Shown: positions 44,101 to 56,505 of the stretch, one piece after another
Layout: each line of letters opens with the position of its first letter
Position numbering within the stretch: position 1 is the stretch's first letter
Source: Zygnema cylindricum
Taxonomy: Eukaryota; Streptophyta; Zygnematophyceae; Zygnematales; Zygnemataceae
Length of the DNA stretch: 64,000 bases
Direction of reading: 5' to 3'
Assembly: GCA_037447655.1 (NCBI GenBank)
Contig: JBBHKE010001371.1
Span: 186,001-250,000, forward strand
Program-made: the position numbers and the translations under genes
The notes under the pieces: model-generated
What the model was told of the DNA's origin: nothing
What the model saw: the letters and a program-made list of their open reading frames with translations, nothing else
The model's database searches: none

Positions 44101-45640
44101 TTGACTACATAAAAAATTTAGACCGTCATTGATAACACCTCCGAAGAAACAAAATATCTTTTGCAGACCTCTGGGACACAAAGGAAATTAGCAAGTTCAG
44201 GGCTAGCGGAGGACAATGTGGCCTACGTGGGTGGCCATAAAGACTCAATCATTACCTAGAGAAGTTCGCATTGGAGTTGGCAAGGGAATTGAAGCTTTAA
44301 ACCAATCAGACTGGGAAGGTAAATGGTTACCAACAATAAAATCTACTAGCCAATCACATGCAGAGCTTAGGGCAGAAAGGGCATACCCTGTATCAGGGAT
44401 GTGATTACAGAAGGAATTTTGACACTGGGATGATACGGAGATAGCACAGTTTACAGGTTAACAAAGTCAAATTTGATTGATTAGCACCTGAATACTGGAA
44501 CTGCCAGACATTGCCTACAAAAGTTGGGGAGCCTTTAGAGAAATGGGCAGGAGTACTGACGAGGCGGTTTGACAGCAGACTAATTATTAGTAGGTAGCTC
44601 CAATTATTTCTCGGAAAACGCAGAGGACAGTGCGACAGGTGTCGCACCCCTTCTCAAAATTGTGCGATTTTAATGCAGATGTCAGCACATTTTTTCCCAC
44701 AATGATTGCGAGGTACGTGGCAGAAGGAGAAAGCTTATAAATAAATGGGTGAAAAAGGCATATTTGTTAAGATATTTGGTATAAGAGAGCAACTTTGAAT
44801 CTTCAACTAGTCAACTATTGCAAAGGTCAGGAATTTTGATACCATTTGGTAAATCGTCATTTGCTGAAAAAATGCAGAAAAAGTGTCACATGATCCATCG
44901 AGCAGACCAATATTGATGTCTTCAGCAATGTCTGAACGACTAACACTTGCGAGCGAGCATTTTCACATAAATTACAATAATACACAAGTTAGATCTAAGT
45001 TAGTAACAGGTCGGAGCCGGTTCAATTAACTTTAGTTAACGAGTATTTAAGCGTCCATGAATGTTTTAGCTTTTGCCACAAGACAATATTCAAAAAGTTC
45101 AGCTCAACTGCACCCTTTTCTTTCTCAAGTTCAAGGGGTAGTTGTTACGGTATGTAAGTCTGCACCGTGTCATTAGGATCGTTGGTGTAACAAAGCAATT
45201 CCCTGTGAAGATGTCCAAAGGTTGACCAATTTTTGGTTCCATAGGTCCACTTGAGAAGAGTAAAAGCTTCGACTGAAGCTGTCCGTTTACAAATAACACG
45301 AGTTTGTTAGATCTCCAAGACCATAACAAAGCGCGAACGAGACCACATTGGCACACGTCCAATCATCAAGAGCTTGTCGGAGAGGAACATCCGCAACTGT
45401 TATTATTTTTCCTTATTTTCTAGACTAAACAAATAAACTGCGCTACAGAACCGGGTCATAAAAATTATGGCCATTAAATTTTGAGAAAGCGTTTGCATGC
45501 ATGAAATGTTTAACCAGGCTCAAAACTTCCCATAACTGGGAGAGATAGAACAAGTCACGTAAAACACAGATTAAATGCAATTGAGCCAAAGGATTTGAAA
45601 GAATGTTGAAAACAAGTTTAAATACAAACTAAGAAAGTCT
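41187..45640 (-). pseudogene. array unit 3 copia interior (most complete)
   Basis: All domains are represented. Gag: 44700-45400 (DPNDTVQTYI and EDWTCANV-type capsid motifs). Protease/nucleocapsid part: near 44210-44700. Integrase: 43429-44064 (SSRKMSSSIF zinc-side motif, LRGSLYFVSLIDLTTRF, KILLCDNGGAY with the second Asp, GIIYQKSAPHILQ). Linker: 42990-43310 (VFPSSTNKTSSSTLIDD). RT: 42176-42436 (KYNSDGIVDRYNVLSVTTGF, WHLNQLDVRFACLN, YIKQPDGFV). RNase H: 41215-41800 (STEHIDIRFHFTRDE near 41390). It is the reference copy for the array. Several indels break each domain. Confidence 0.82.
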
Positions 45641-45968
45641 AATGTAATTATTGTGGGGAAAGTGCACTTGTACTTTGTTTGTACAGAGAAAAAATGAGAA
45701 AAAATGAGAAAAAATCTGCCTACAGCTCACTAAAAGGTCTACACCGTCTATAAAGATAACAACTATGCACGTTCAGCGTAATCAAGGCACTATATCTAGT
45801 ACCCAATCTAGAACTATATGTGCCACTATATTCTACAGAAATGGACTTTGGTCAGATTTCTTCAGGTTCAATTCGGTTTTTTCTGTGTAATTGGACCGTC
45901 AATTGTCCCATTTCTGACGAGGGGAGAATTACAGAGTAGAATTTGACCAGATTTTCCTACAAACAACA
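45640..45968 (-). repeat. array unit 3, 5' LTR-like segment
   Basis: Minus-strand start TGTTGTTTGTAGG at 45968. The remaining 330 bp align with the LTR-like segment at 40870-41186 up to the GTGCACT region. Confidence 0.6.
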
Positions 45969-47640
45969 ATTGAGGTACTCATAATTCCCTTCCGAAATAG
46001 AGAGGTATCTCCACTACTCAATAGCGCCCTTTCCGCGACGACCAGTAGTTGTTAAGTGTGGCACTGCCATTTAACTTAATTGTAACAGAAAACACCTTTT
46101 TTTCCATTATAAGTGCTAATTACCTTGTTGGAGATTAATGAATTGAATTCATAAAAGCAGATTTGCCTTCCTATTTCTTAGGTTATTGAGGTGAATGTTG
46201 TTTCCTGTCTTAAAGTAAAGCATCATGGCACCCCTCGAGAAAGGTTGCCACGGAAAGAATGTTATGATGTACTTGGAAATCTGTAAATGATTATGTTGCC
46301 CGTAATCTATAGATGTTGAATCGAAACGGCGAATTTGAATGAGAGCAAGCATCGCCAAAAAAGCGAGTACCCTGCAGAAAGTCATAACTCTTAATCTCAT
46401 ACTGAATAAATTTGGCACGCTAGCTAGAGGTAAGAGTTCAAATATAGTGACTTTGTAATTGCACTTTGTCCTTAAACAAAACAAATTGAGTTGGCAAATC
46501 TTTATCGCTATCCACCGAAACTACAAAGAGAATACGAGGGAATCTAGCACTATGATAATGCTCAGATTAATTAAGATCAAATAGCATAGTAGATGGGTTT
46601 TTGCTAAGAAGAGGATTGGAACCGCCATTTTCAATTATAATCGTCAAAAAGTACAATTGAGAGAGTGAACTGCCCAAAGCCGACGGCTACAAGACAAAAC
46701 CAGCAAATATTGGCATCAATAACAGGAGATACAGAGGGAAGACTGTTTTAGGCAATACTCCTAGCAGTTAAAGTCGCAGTAACAAATATGGATGCTTGTA
46801 GTGAATGACCATATTGACATACCTTGATAGACGGAAGGATTGCATGAAGTGAATGATGAAGTATAGTGAATTATGGTGGAACTCCATGAAAGACATTTCC
46901 AGTACTCTAATACAGACACCAGTAAAATGTAAAACAAGAAGGATTTATGAGCACTAATCAGCAAGTGCACATGTCATTTCCTGTGATACTGGATAGGATT
47001 TGCATTCGCCATGTCGATTCGCCTCATAAGGACCGCAAAATCTTTAGTACATAAAATTTAATGCAGATGTTATCCATTTCTCCAGAGTTTACAGGGTTAT
47101 AAAACCTTGTACTTTGTTTGGACGGCAAAATCAGCAGCAGCGTATAGTCTAACGAAAGGACAAAAAACCCTAAACGTATTTTTGCAAAACATGGACAGTA
47201 AAATTCATGGAGACTTGAAAGCCCATATTTTTCAACAGGATTTCCTCTCTGGAGATATACCCTTAGGGGGGTTGCACATGCCGAATAGGAAATGCTTAGC
47301 TGTACGCGTGCAAAGATGACAAAATAAATGAAGGCGTGTGCTCATGTAATTTGGAAACGGACATTGTTCGGTACTTAACTGACAATTGAGGGTACAATTC
47401 AAACCACCTCGGCCTAATACCATCTTAAAGATTTCAGATTACTTTGATTGAATCTAAAGGAAAACTGACTTACCATACTTCCTCGAACAGTTTTTGTTTA
47501 AGGCAAAATAAGTCACAAGTCTCCAACTCCCGTTTGTACAATTTTGGCTCCACTAGAGCACTGAAAATATCACAATTGCACCTGAGAGGACCGAAATAAA
47601 GGGAAGGGGGAGATAGAGGTGCGCTACTGGTGGACTTTTT
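45969..47640 (-). repeat. array spacer 4
   Basis: Full spacer with exon E/D-like open frame (46149-46484, VTIFELLPLASVPN), tRNA-like motif (plus, 46411-46464), exon C (46761-46970, VLEYWKCLSWS) and exon A. Here exon A has a clean acceptor CTCTCAG-GTGC and donor TATG-GTAAGTC and is open for 36 codons. Confidence 0.72.
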
Positions 47641-48862
47641 GCTTGTAATGATCTAGTACCAAAACTGAACTACATGTGCCGCATACTCTGGACCAAAAGA
47701 TAAAGACAGATAGAGAGTGTCCACAAATAGGTAGAACACGAACCAACCTAACCAAAGGGACCAAGAGAAACGACAAAATAGGACGTGACCAGCGAAATCG
47801 CCCTACTGGTAACTCTCCCTCTAAACTTCAGATCTCAACTTCAGATGGGAAATCATTCAGAAGAAGGAAATGGGAGAAAACCAAAGGAAGGGCGACATGG
47901 CTCTAGGTAATGTTAATGAAGAGTTTTAGTTAAGAAATCAGCAAGTTGCTCAAAACTCGCAAAAAGGACAAAAATGGGCAAAGAGGGAGTACAATCTTCC
48001 AGTTTCTCCGGAGTGAAATAAAACTGAACATCTCTACGTTTGGTGATTTTAGGGTGCGGCGAATTTTCAATGAGCAATAGGGGAACCTAACCTGAGGGCA
48101 GTAGCAGAAAGAGGAGAAAAGGAAAGACCCGAGGGAAGACTGATGCCACACCGCCTCTTTGTTTGAATGAGTAGCAGTCATATATTGAGCATTTGTGGAG
48201 GCGAGGGTGACAGTCTACTTGTGTTTGGATGACCGAGAAAGCAGGTTTCTAAAAAAGAGGAAGCAAGTATGAGATGTAGACCCCTCATCTTCCCTCAGTC
48301 CGAACCACCAGAATCAACAAGGTCGGAGGGGGAAGTAAGGCGAAGGGATTTGGTTATAAGCAATGCTGGACAGGTTTGTTTAAGAGGACTTAGAAGCGGA
48401 GTGAAGGAAATGATATAGCAACAGCGGTGCTCAAATAAGGTCGAGTTGCTTGCATGGCTTACAGGAATGAGCCAATGAGAGAGAGGTAAGTAGAATGAAG
48501 TGAAGCAGAGAGTACATCAGTTGTAGCTTTCAGAAGTTTTATATTCGGGTCAAGAGGGATTGAGACATAAGTACAATCGGCAATACCAAACTGGTCCAAA
48601 AACGTCAGAGATGTGCGTTTCCCGACTGAGACAAAGAGTACAAGACCCACGAAAAAGCCAAATGTCTTTTAACAGAATTCAATTCTCGAAGGTCAGACAT
48701 ATCAGAATGAGAACAAAGCATGGTTTTGACAAACAAGAGAGGGAGAGAATAACATTCATATACACAACAATGATCACCATTGTTTGTCCGGAGCTACAAA
48801 TGTCCACACTGAAGGAAATTTCAAGGTGACAAAAGCTGGCATATGCACAATGGCATCAAAAC

Positions 48863-49137
48863 CACTCAACTCCATTTGGCTCCATTTGACTCTGTTTGAC
48901 TTCATTTGTCTAATTGGCTCCATTTGACCCCATTCAACTTCATTTAACTCCATTCATTTGTCTTCATCTGACTCCATTCGCATCCATTTGCCTTTGTATG
49001 ACTCCATTTGACTCCATTCAACTCCGTTTCACTCCATTCCACTCCATTCCAGTCCTTCCCATTCCAGCTGAATCCATGCAACTCTATTCAACTTATTCGA
49101 CTCTATTCGACTCCATTCGCCTCCGCTTGACTACATT
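48863..49137 (+). repeat. 10-bp minisatellite (ACTCCATTTG-type)
   Basis: About 27 degenerate units of ACTCCATTYG (variants include ACTCTATTCG, ACTTCATTTG). It occurs only in array unit 4, between aatggcatcaa and the actttttgttt-like sequence that is contiguous in the other units. The 75-codon open frame over it encodes an unremarkable P-F-D-S-I type repeat and is not a gene. Confidence 0.9.
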
Positions 49138-50384
49138 TTAAGACCATGGATATTTTTCTTTTAAATACAAACCAGATGCTTTTCCCACATTGAACAAATC
49201 GGTCAGGTTGATTCATAAAGAAATCTTCAGTCAGAACACCACTATAAAATGCAGCTTAGTATTCAAGTCGATGTAGAAACCAAACATGCATGGCGGCAGA
49301 GAGAGCACAAAACGAATAGAGATGAGGCAAGTCAAAAGAGAAAGGGTTTTTGTGAAGTCAATTCCCTCCAGTTGTGAAAACCCCTTGGTGACAAACAGCG
49401 CCTTATAACTATCGACCATTCCTTGCCAGAAAGCAGCATCAACATCTGTCTCAGAGCAATAGTGAGAGGGAGACGGAGAGTAAGAGGTTCAGTGGACAAA
49501 GTGTTAGCAAGGGGGTATGCTAAATATGTCCAGGCAAGAGCGGTAAGAGAGATATAAAAGAGTCTGCCGGTCTAAAAGGTGGTCTCTTTACCAGAGTGCT
49601 GCGGCAGAGAGAGTAGAGGAAGAATGGAAGAGAACAAGGGAAGTGGAGCGGACAGGGCGACGAAAGCTTCAGGAAGGGAAAAGGAGGAAGGAATGTTTTA
49701 AGAAGGAGAAATGTGGGAAGGGAAGAAGAATGTTTCATCCAGTCCTAACTTTGAAATCGCATTCATGTCCCTAGGCATGCCCGTTCGAACGGAAAACATT
49801 TGATCGGGCCAGCTGGCGACTAAGGTTGTCTGACATAGCGATGTCATTAGCATGGTCACCAGTTCCAAGGTCGCCTGCGCCCGCAAAAATAATGGGAATT
49901 GAAGGCGCGTTCGCGACGCGAGGATTAGCGGCAACGTTGATAATAGGTACAACGTCAGCAACGTGAAAACCTGTAGACATGATTACTTGGAAAAAATAGA
50001 CTTCCAGCACTTAGACAGTGGCCAAAGAGGTTTTGTTGGTAGACGAGGGAAAAACCGGAACTCGGATTAGAAGGCGATGAACATCACGCGTTGTGAGAAT
50101 GGAAATGCACTATTGAAGCTGCAAAAGGAGTGAGACCGGGAAGAGTAAAAGTGGAACATAAAGTTCCAACAGAAATTGCGTAACAATTGCTGGTTATGAC
50201 AGCTTTGGCGCAAAACATTGAGAAAGATTAGAGAAGTATAGCATATAATGCCTGAGGAGGATAAGATTTCCAGGTTCAATGACAAAGTTGTGCTGAGAGA
50301 TATGTGGTGCAGATGTTTGGTGTAAAATGCCAGGAGTGGAAAAAAAATTGAAAAACAGAAATGAAGGAAAATGCCACCACTACC

Positions 50385-50815
50385 ACAAATATAAAACTAT
50401 AGGAAAAATTCCGTGTTGTAGTTCGAGCAGTACCAGCATTTCTGACCTCTTCAAATGTCATACTTTTCACGCCATCGAGACTGAAAAAAGTTTCTCAGTA
50501 CAGTGCGCAAAACTGTCCTGTAACATACTGAATTTGCACAAAAAGGTTAACTTACACCTTGCATAATATTTTTCAGATTTTATACACAGAGTTTCGGGCC
50601 AATCAAATGTTAGATGAAGATTCGGCAAGACATGTTTTATATCTGGTAACGATTTACGCACGGATTACCGCACAGTTATCGGTCGATTTTCGACAGTTAT
50701 CGTATTATCCAAATTTATCGGCAAACTCAATAAGTATTGAGTAACTCAATAAGTAACTTTGCAATATTAATACCGTGATTTATCAACCTTGAATTCGTTC
50801 GATATACCAAACCAA
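50385..50815. mobile_element. copy-specific insertion in array unit 4 integrase
   Basis: Units 1 and 3 are contiguous where unit 4 has about 430 extra bases. The right edge ends with an eight-A run in ccaaaaaaaatcac, as a poly(A)-tailed retroelement would, but no TSD or inverted repeat could be fixed. Internal words such as gttatcggtcg/gttatcgtatt recur. The class is unknown. Confidence 0.5.
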
Positions 50816-51669
50816 AAAAAATCACTTTGAAGCTTTGAATTCTTGAAATTTGGCAAAAACATTGGATTTCCTACACATCGACAAACACAGGAAGACCGAC
50901 TCGCGTAGTCAAAAAGATTAAAGCAAAAAGACCACCAAAACTTGAAATGCGACTTGGATCGAGGTTTCACCAATTTTCGAGTGGCTCGATGGAAAAGATG
51001 AATTCGTTTCCTCATTCTCTTTGAACTCGACCTTGTCTGAAGATCAGATTTTCCTCTTGAAAATGAACCCTCGCCATTATCAATTTGAGGAAGACTTACT
51101 AGACCTTTACTGCTGCAAAGTAGAAAATGGGAAGACAGGATGCTTGCATCCAGCCTTTGGACCTTCATATACAGCAACCATGTTAAGAAGATTCTTATAA
51201 ACACCTGGAACAAATACGAAATTAGCAAGTCAAGTCTAAAACAGGGGAGGGTAATGTGGCCTATGCGGGTGGCTGTCAAGTAGTGATTATTGCCTAAATA
51301 GGTCTCCATTGGGGTAAGTAAAGAAAAAGATATTTATACCAATCAGACTCGGAAAATCAAACGGTGACTAACATCCAAATATACTAGCAAATCGAATGCA
51401 GGGTTATTGATGGGTATATGTTAAAAAATTTAGCCTTTGACAACAAACAATGTTAAAAAAGTTTAGCTCAACACACCCAAGTTCATACGAATGCTTGTTA
51501 CAATATGTAGATTCGCACCGTGTCATTAGAACCTTTGGTGTAACAAAGAAACTACCTGCAAAGTTGTCAAACGGTTGACCAATTTTTGGTTTCGTAGGTC
51601 AACTTGAGACTGTTCAAGCTTTGACGACAGCTGTCACATCATAAACAACGAGAGTTTGTTTAATCTCCA

Positions 51670-51858
51670 AACGAATGAGAATCTACTACTACTTGTGCCG
51701 CTATATCTACACAAATGGAAAAAGACCAAAAGAAGAGTATAGACATCACGATTACATAGAAAAACCCACAATGAGCCTGAATAAACATGACCAAAGTGAT
51801 CGAAGTGATCAAGAAAAAACGACAGAATTCTTCTTGACCAATTGCCCTACAAACAACA
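51670..51858 (-). repeat. array unit 4, truncated 5' LTR-like segment
   Basis: Minus-strand start TGTTGTTTGTAGGGCAATT at 51858; only the first ~190 bp remain before gag sequence. Confidence 0.55.
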
Positions 51859-53430
51859 ATGTGTCCTTCAGAAATAGGAGGTATCTCCACTCCTCAATAG
51901 CACTCTTCCTGCCAAAACAGTAGCCGTTAAGCCTGACATAGCCATCGAATTTACTTGTGGCCCTGAAAAACTGCTTTCGGTTTTGGCTGCTAGTCACCTT
52001 GTCGGGGAATAAAGGACTTGAATTGATAAAAAATAAATTTTCACTCCTATTTCCGTAGGTATAAAGGCAAACGATGTATCTTGTAAAAATTTAAAGCACA
52101 ATAGCACCCCTCGAGAAAGTTGCCACAAAAGGAATTCTGTGGTGTACTTGGAATGCTGTATACGGATATGCTGCCCATAACCTACAGATATTAAACTCAA
52201 ACAAGAAAGTGGATGAGCAAGCTTCATCAAAAGAACGGAATACCTTTCAGAAAAACAATGATCCTAATCTGGCACTTAATTTGGCACGGTGGCGAGAGTT
52301 AAGAGTTTAAGAACGGTGACTTGTAATATCACGCCATCCTTTAACAAAACAACTTGAGTTGCCAACTCTTTATCCTGGTCCACCAAAACTACAAAGGAAA
52401 TTCGAGAGAATCTAGCGCTATGTTATGATCAGAGTAATTATGACCAAATAGCATACTGGATGGGTTCTTGCTAAGCGGAGAAATGTTACAGACATTCTCA
52501 ATTACATTTGACAAAAAGTACAATTGGGTGAGTGACTTGCCCAAAGCGGATAGTTACAAGACAAAAGAAGCAACTGCTAGGCGTTAAGGACAAGAGATAA
52601 AATGATTAGAGAGGGAAGACTAATCTAGGGTCTACTCCTAGCAGGTCCAGTCCAATAACAAATACGGATGCTATTAAAAGAATTTCCACATTGACATATA
52701 GCTTAAAAGGACAAAAGGAGTGCACGAAGCAAATAATGAAGTTGAGTGAATTAGGGAGGAAATCCATGCAAACTTTCCAGTAGATGTTTCAGTATTCTGA
52801 TATAGACACCAGTAAAATGAAAACACGAAGAATTCATGAGAATTAGACAGTAATAGCAGGCATCATTTTCTGTGACGACAGATATAATTTACAATAGCCA
52901 TGTAGATTATATGATTGTAAAGACCGAGGAATCGTCACAATGTATTATCCACTCCTCCAAACTTTTCAGGGTTTGATAAAACCATGTACTTTGTTTTGCA
53001 CGCTGACATTAAGCAACAGCTGGCATCCAACCACTGCTAACTGTGTAGCATGTTGTAAATGGAATAAATCCATATATATATATATATACCTTTATATACC
53101 TTTGCAAAACATGTAACGTGAAATTCCTGGAGAGCTCTAAACACCTACTTTACAGCAGGATTTCCTCTCTAGAGGTACACCCTTGGGGGTGTTGCACATG
53201 TCAAAACTGAAATAGGACACACTTAGAAGCAGATGTAAGAAGCGTGCAAAACAATTGAAGACGTCTGCTCACGTATTCTGGAAACGGACATTGAAAAGAA
53301 CGACACCGACAATTGAGTGTACACCTTGCTGCCACGTGAGCATTATTAAGCATTCAAAGGTTTCAAAATACTTTGATTGAATCTAAAGGAAAAATACTTA
53401 CAGAGAGAGACGAAATAAAGGCAAGGGGAA
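51859..53430 (-). repeat. array spacer 5a
   Basis: Full-length spacer whose neighbouring retroelement interior has been lost. It has an exon-E-like open frame (51994-52230, PTEIGVKIYFLSIQVLYSP), the tRNA-like motif (plus, 52280-52334), and regions C and B. Exon A is mostly deleted near 53395. An AT dinucleotide run (atatatatatata) lies at about 53073-53085. Confidence 0.7.
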
Positions 53431-54650
53431 AAAAGAGCTGCACTACTGGTACACTTTGTTCGCATTGAGGAAGAATTTGCCTAAAACTCACTACAGATCT
53501 TTTTTGAAAGACTGCAACAAAACTGTGTGAAACGTTCAAGGTACTGGAACCAGCACCAAAACTGAACTCCATGTGCCACTATTATCTCACACAAAAAGAG
53601 AAAGATGGAAATGGGACTTGAGACATTTCGATTACATAGAAAAGACAATAGTGAACCTGAACCAAGCTTACCAAAGTGACCAAGAGAAAACGACAGACAA
53701 TATCAGCAACTACTACGCATTAGGGACAGGAGATGAAATGATTACATAGGGACGAGTGATCTAGGGTCTACTCCTAGCAATTCAGGTCGCAGTAACAAAT
53801 AAAGATGCTAGTAAAAGAATGATTTTGAAGGGCATAAGGAGTGCATGAAGCGAAAAATAAGTTGAGTGAAATAGGGTGGAAACCCATGAAAACTTTCTGG
53901 TAGACATTTCCAGTGTTCTAATGCAGACATCAAAAGAATGGGAACACAAAGAAGTCATTAGCATTAAACAGTAATTGCAGGTGTCATTTTCTGTGACGAC
54001 AGATTTACGTTGCAATCGCCATGAGGGTTTGACAGATAAAGACCGCGAAATCGTCAGAACGTAGAATTTATGGCAGATTTCATCCACTCCTCCAAAGTTT
54101 TCAAAGTTTGATAAACCCATGTACTTTGTTTGCACACTGACATCAACAACAGCTGGCATCCAACCATTGTTAACCACATACGTTATAACGAATGGGATAA
54201 AATCCCTAAATATGTTTTCAAAAACATCTACGGTAGGATGCATGGAGACTTCAAAACACCCACTTTTCAGTGGGGTTTCCTCTTCAGAGATACACCCTTA
54301 GGGGTGTTGCACATGTCAAACAGGAAATAGGACGCGATTAGCTGTAGACGTGCGAAGCATGCAAAACAATTGAAGAACACATGTTTCTGTAATTTGGAAA
54401 CCGACATTATAAAGTACTACACTGACAATTGAGGATACACCTTGTTGCCACTTAAGCATACAAAACATCTTAAAGATTCCGGACTAAAAAGGATACTTTC
54501 ACGTACCATACTTGAACAGTTTTTGCGAAAGGCAAAATAAGCCATAAGTCACCAACTCGCGTCTGTACAAATTTGGCTCCACTGGAGCATCGAAAATCTC
54601 ACAATTGCACTTGCAAAGAGAGACAAAACAGTAAATAAAGCTGAGCTACT
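53430..54650 (-). repeat. collapsed unit: LTR-like piece joined to half spacer 5b
   Basis: An LTR-like segment (53430-53696) ends abruptly at gacaga and continues with mid-spacer sequence (atcagcaactactacg..), with no copia interior. The half spacer then runs to exon A (54490-54640). It contains the longest spacer open frame, 153 codons at 53782-54243 (VVNNGWMPAVVDV, FYVLTISRSLSVKPSWRLQ). Confidence 0.7.
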
Positions 54651-54928
54651 TGTGCACTTTGTTTGCACTGAGAAAGAATCTGCCTACAGCTCACTACATG
54701 TATAGAAAGACTGCGACTACCTGTGCAAAACATGAAAGGTACTAGATCTAGTACACAAACTCAACTAAACGTGCAGTGTAATCTGCGCAAAAAGATATGA
54801 TGGAAATGGGTCTAGAGACATTTCGATTACATAGAAAAGAAAAAAGTGAACCTGAACCAACCTTACTATAGTGAATAAGAGACAACGACAGCGTAAGATG
54901 TCACCGAGGAGATCACCCTATTGGCAAA
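54650..54928 (-). repeat. array unit 5, 3' LTR-like segment
   Basis: Minus-strand start (TGTT)TTGCCAATAGGG at about 54928. It carries the conserved GAGCTGTAGGCAGATTC phrase near 54675-54692. Confidence 0.55.
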
Positions 54929-56460
54929 ACTGCCTCTCAACCTCAAATGGGAACCATTCAGAATAAGGAAAGGGGAAAAAACCAAAGGAAGAGAGACGCA
55001 TAAGATTAATAGAAAAGATTTACAGAGGATAATGTGGCCTTCATGGGTGCCATCAAGACGCAAACATTACCCCAGATAGGTTTGCATTGAGGTTGGTAAG
55101 GGAATTAAAAATTTGAACCAATCAAAGAGGGAAGTTAAATGGTGACTAACACCAAAATTCCTAGCAAATCACATGCAGACTTTAGGGCAGAAACATACCC
55201 TGTATCAGAAAAGCGATTATAGAAGAGCTTTTGACACTACAATGATACGGAGATAGGACAGTCACCAGGTTAACATAGTATAATTTTGGTGATTGATTGG
55301 CAACTGAATGCCTAAACTGCAAGGTATCGCTTAGAGAAAAAGTTAAAAGCTGTAAGAGAGATGCTGGGGGTGCTTCTGACGGCCAAGTTGTTGACCTCCC
55401 GTAGGTGTGAAAGGTTGATAAAAATGGTCATCAACACCCTCAGAAACATAATCGAAGACTTAACCTGCGCCAACAGGGACAAGATTCGCAACAACATGGA
55501 GGAGGTTTGGGCCGCAAACTAGTGGTTTGTCGTTCCAATTATTACTCAGAAAACAAAGGGGTGGTGGGAGCAGGCAAGAGTCTGCACTAGAAAGCTTTAT
55601 CACCATCCCTTCTCGAATTTGTGCAAGTTTTAAGTTTGTGTCAATAGTGTGCGTTTAATTTTCCCCAATGATTGCAGGGTACGAAGAAGGAGAAGGCTTG
55701 GAATTTGATGGGAAGAGCGCAAATTTGAAACTTCATGCTGTAGATGATTGCAAAAATCAGGAATTTCACTTTCATTTGACAAATAGTCAAATGCTGAAAA
55801 AAATGCAGAAAAAGTTTCACATAATTCTTTAAGTAGACCAAAAAAGACTGTATTAAGCAATGACCAAATGATTAACACGTGCTAGCGAGCATTTTAACAA
55901 TAATTACAACAACACCCAGGTTAGATTTAAGTTAGTTACAGGAACAAACCAATTCACTTAACTTTGGGCACTAAAGTACTTAGAAATTAGGAAAAAAAAT
56001 TGCTTTAGTCAAACAACATTCAAAAAGTTCACTGAACTGCACCCTTTTATTTTTAAAGTTCAAAGGGGAGGTTGTTACGGTACGTAGGTTTGCACCGTGT
56101 ATTTGGCTTCATAGGTCTACTTGAGAAGAGTCCAAAATTCGATCACAAATAACACGAGTTTGTTCGATCGCTAAGACCATATCAAAGCGCGAATAAGCAT
56201 CCACATTGGCAGACGTCCAATCTTCAAGGGCTTGCCAGAGAGGAACATCCGAAACTGTAAATATTGTCCGACCATAAAAACTATGGTCATTAAATTCGAG
56301 AAAGGGTTCGCATGCATGGAATGTGACTGGACTCCTAACTTCTCAGACCTTGACAGAGACACGGTGATATAAAACACAACGATATTAAGCAAGAGAATTG
56401 CTGACCGAATCAATGCCAAAGGATCCAAAAGTTTAAACACAAACTAAGAAAGTCTAGCGT
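54929..56460 (-). pseudogene. array unit 5 copia interior (RT and integrase deleted)
   Basis: Only about 90 bp of the RNase H end remain (54929-55015), then a direct jump to the integrase-N/protease side (55020 onward). Protease/gag: EVNNLAVRSTPSISLTAFNFF near 55330-55390, and the LLKELCETFSAFFSAF region near 55790-55830. Gag N-terminus: LWQALEDWTSANVDAYSRFD and AIEQTRVICD near 56140-56250, the best gag N-terminal copy in the array. RT, linker and most of integrase are absent. Confidence 0.7.
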
Positions 56461-56505
56461 CTTTAGTAGAGTTTGACCAGATTGCCCTACAAATAACAAC
56501 AGCAG

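Larger units (their letters stand above)
47813..51670 (-). pseudogene. array unit 4 copia interior
   Basis: RNase H at 47930-48490 (MTATHSNKEAVWHQ; NVEMFSFISLRRN). RT at 48490-49430, split by a 10-bp-unit minisatellite at 48863-49137; its N-terminal part YKALFVTKGFSQLEGIDFTK lies at 49350-49419. Linker 49430-50080. Integrase 50085-51140, split by a 430-bp copy-specific insert (50385-50815); the piece at 50860-51140 still reads SLPQIDNGEGSF, FKFWWSFCFNLFDYASR and PMFLPNFKNSKLQ. Protease is mostly deleted. The gag N-terminal part (51440-51670) jumps into the middle of the LTR-like segment. Confidence 0.75.

Noticed and set aside
48914-49141. 75-codon open frame of P-F-D-S-I repeats
   Set aside because: Product of the 10-bp minisatellite.
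53782-54243. Resemblance of VVNNGWMPAV in the spacer frame to the NGW-P helix of Rubisco small subunit
   Set aside because: Only a few residues agree and the following conserved blocks of that family (YYDGRYW, GFDN) are not present.
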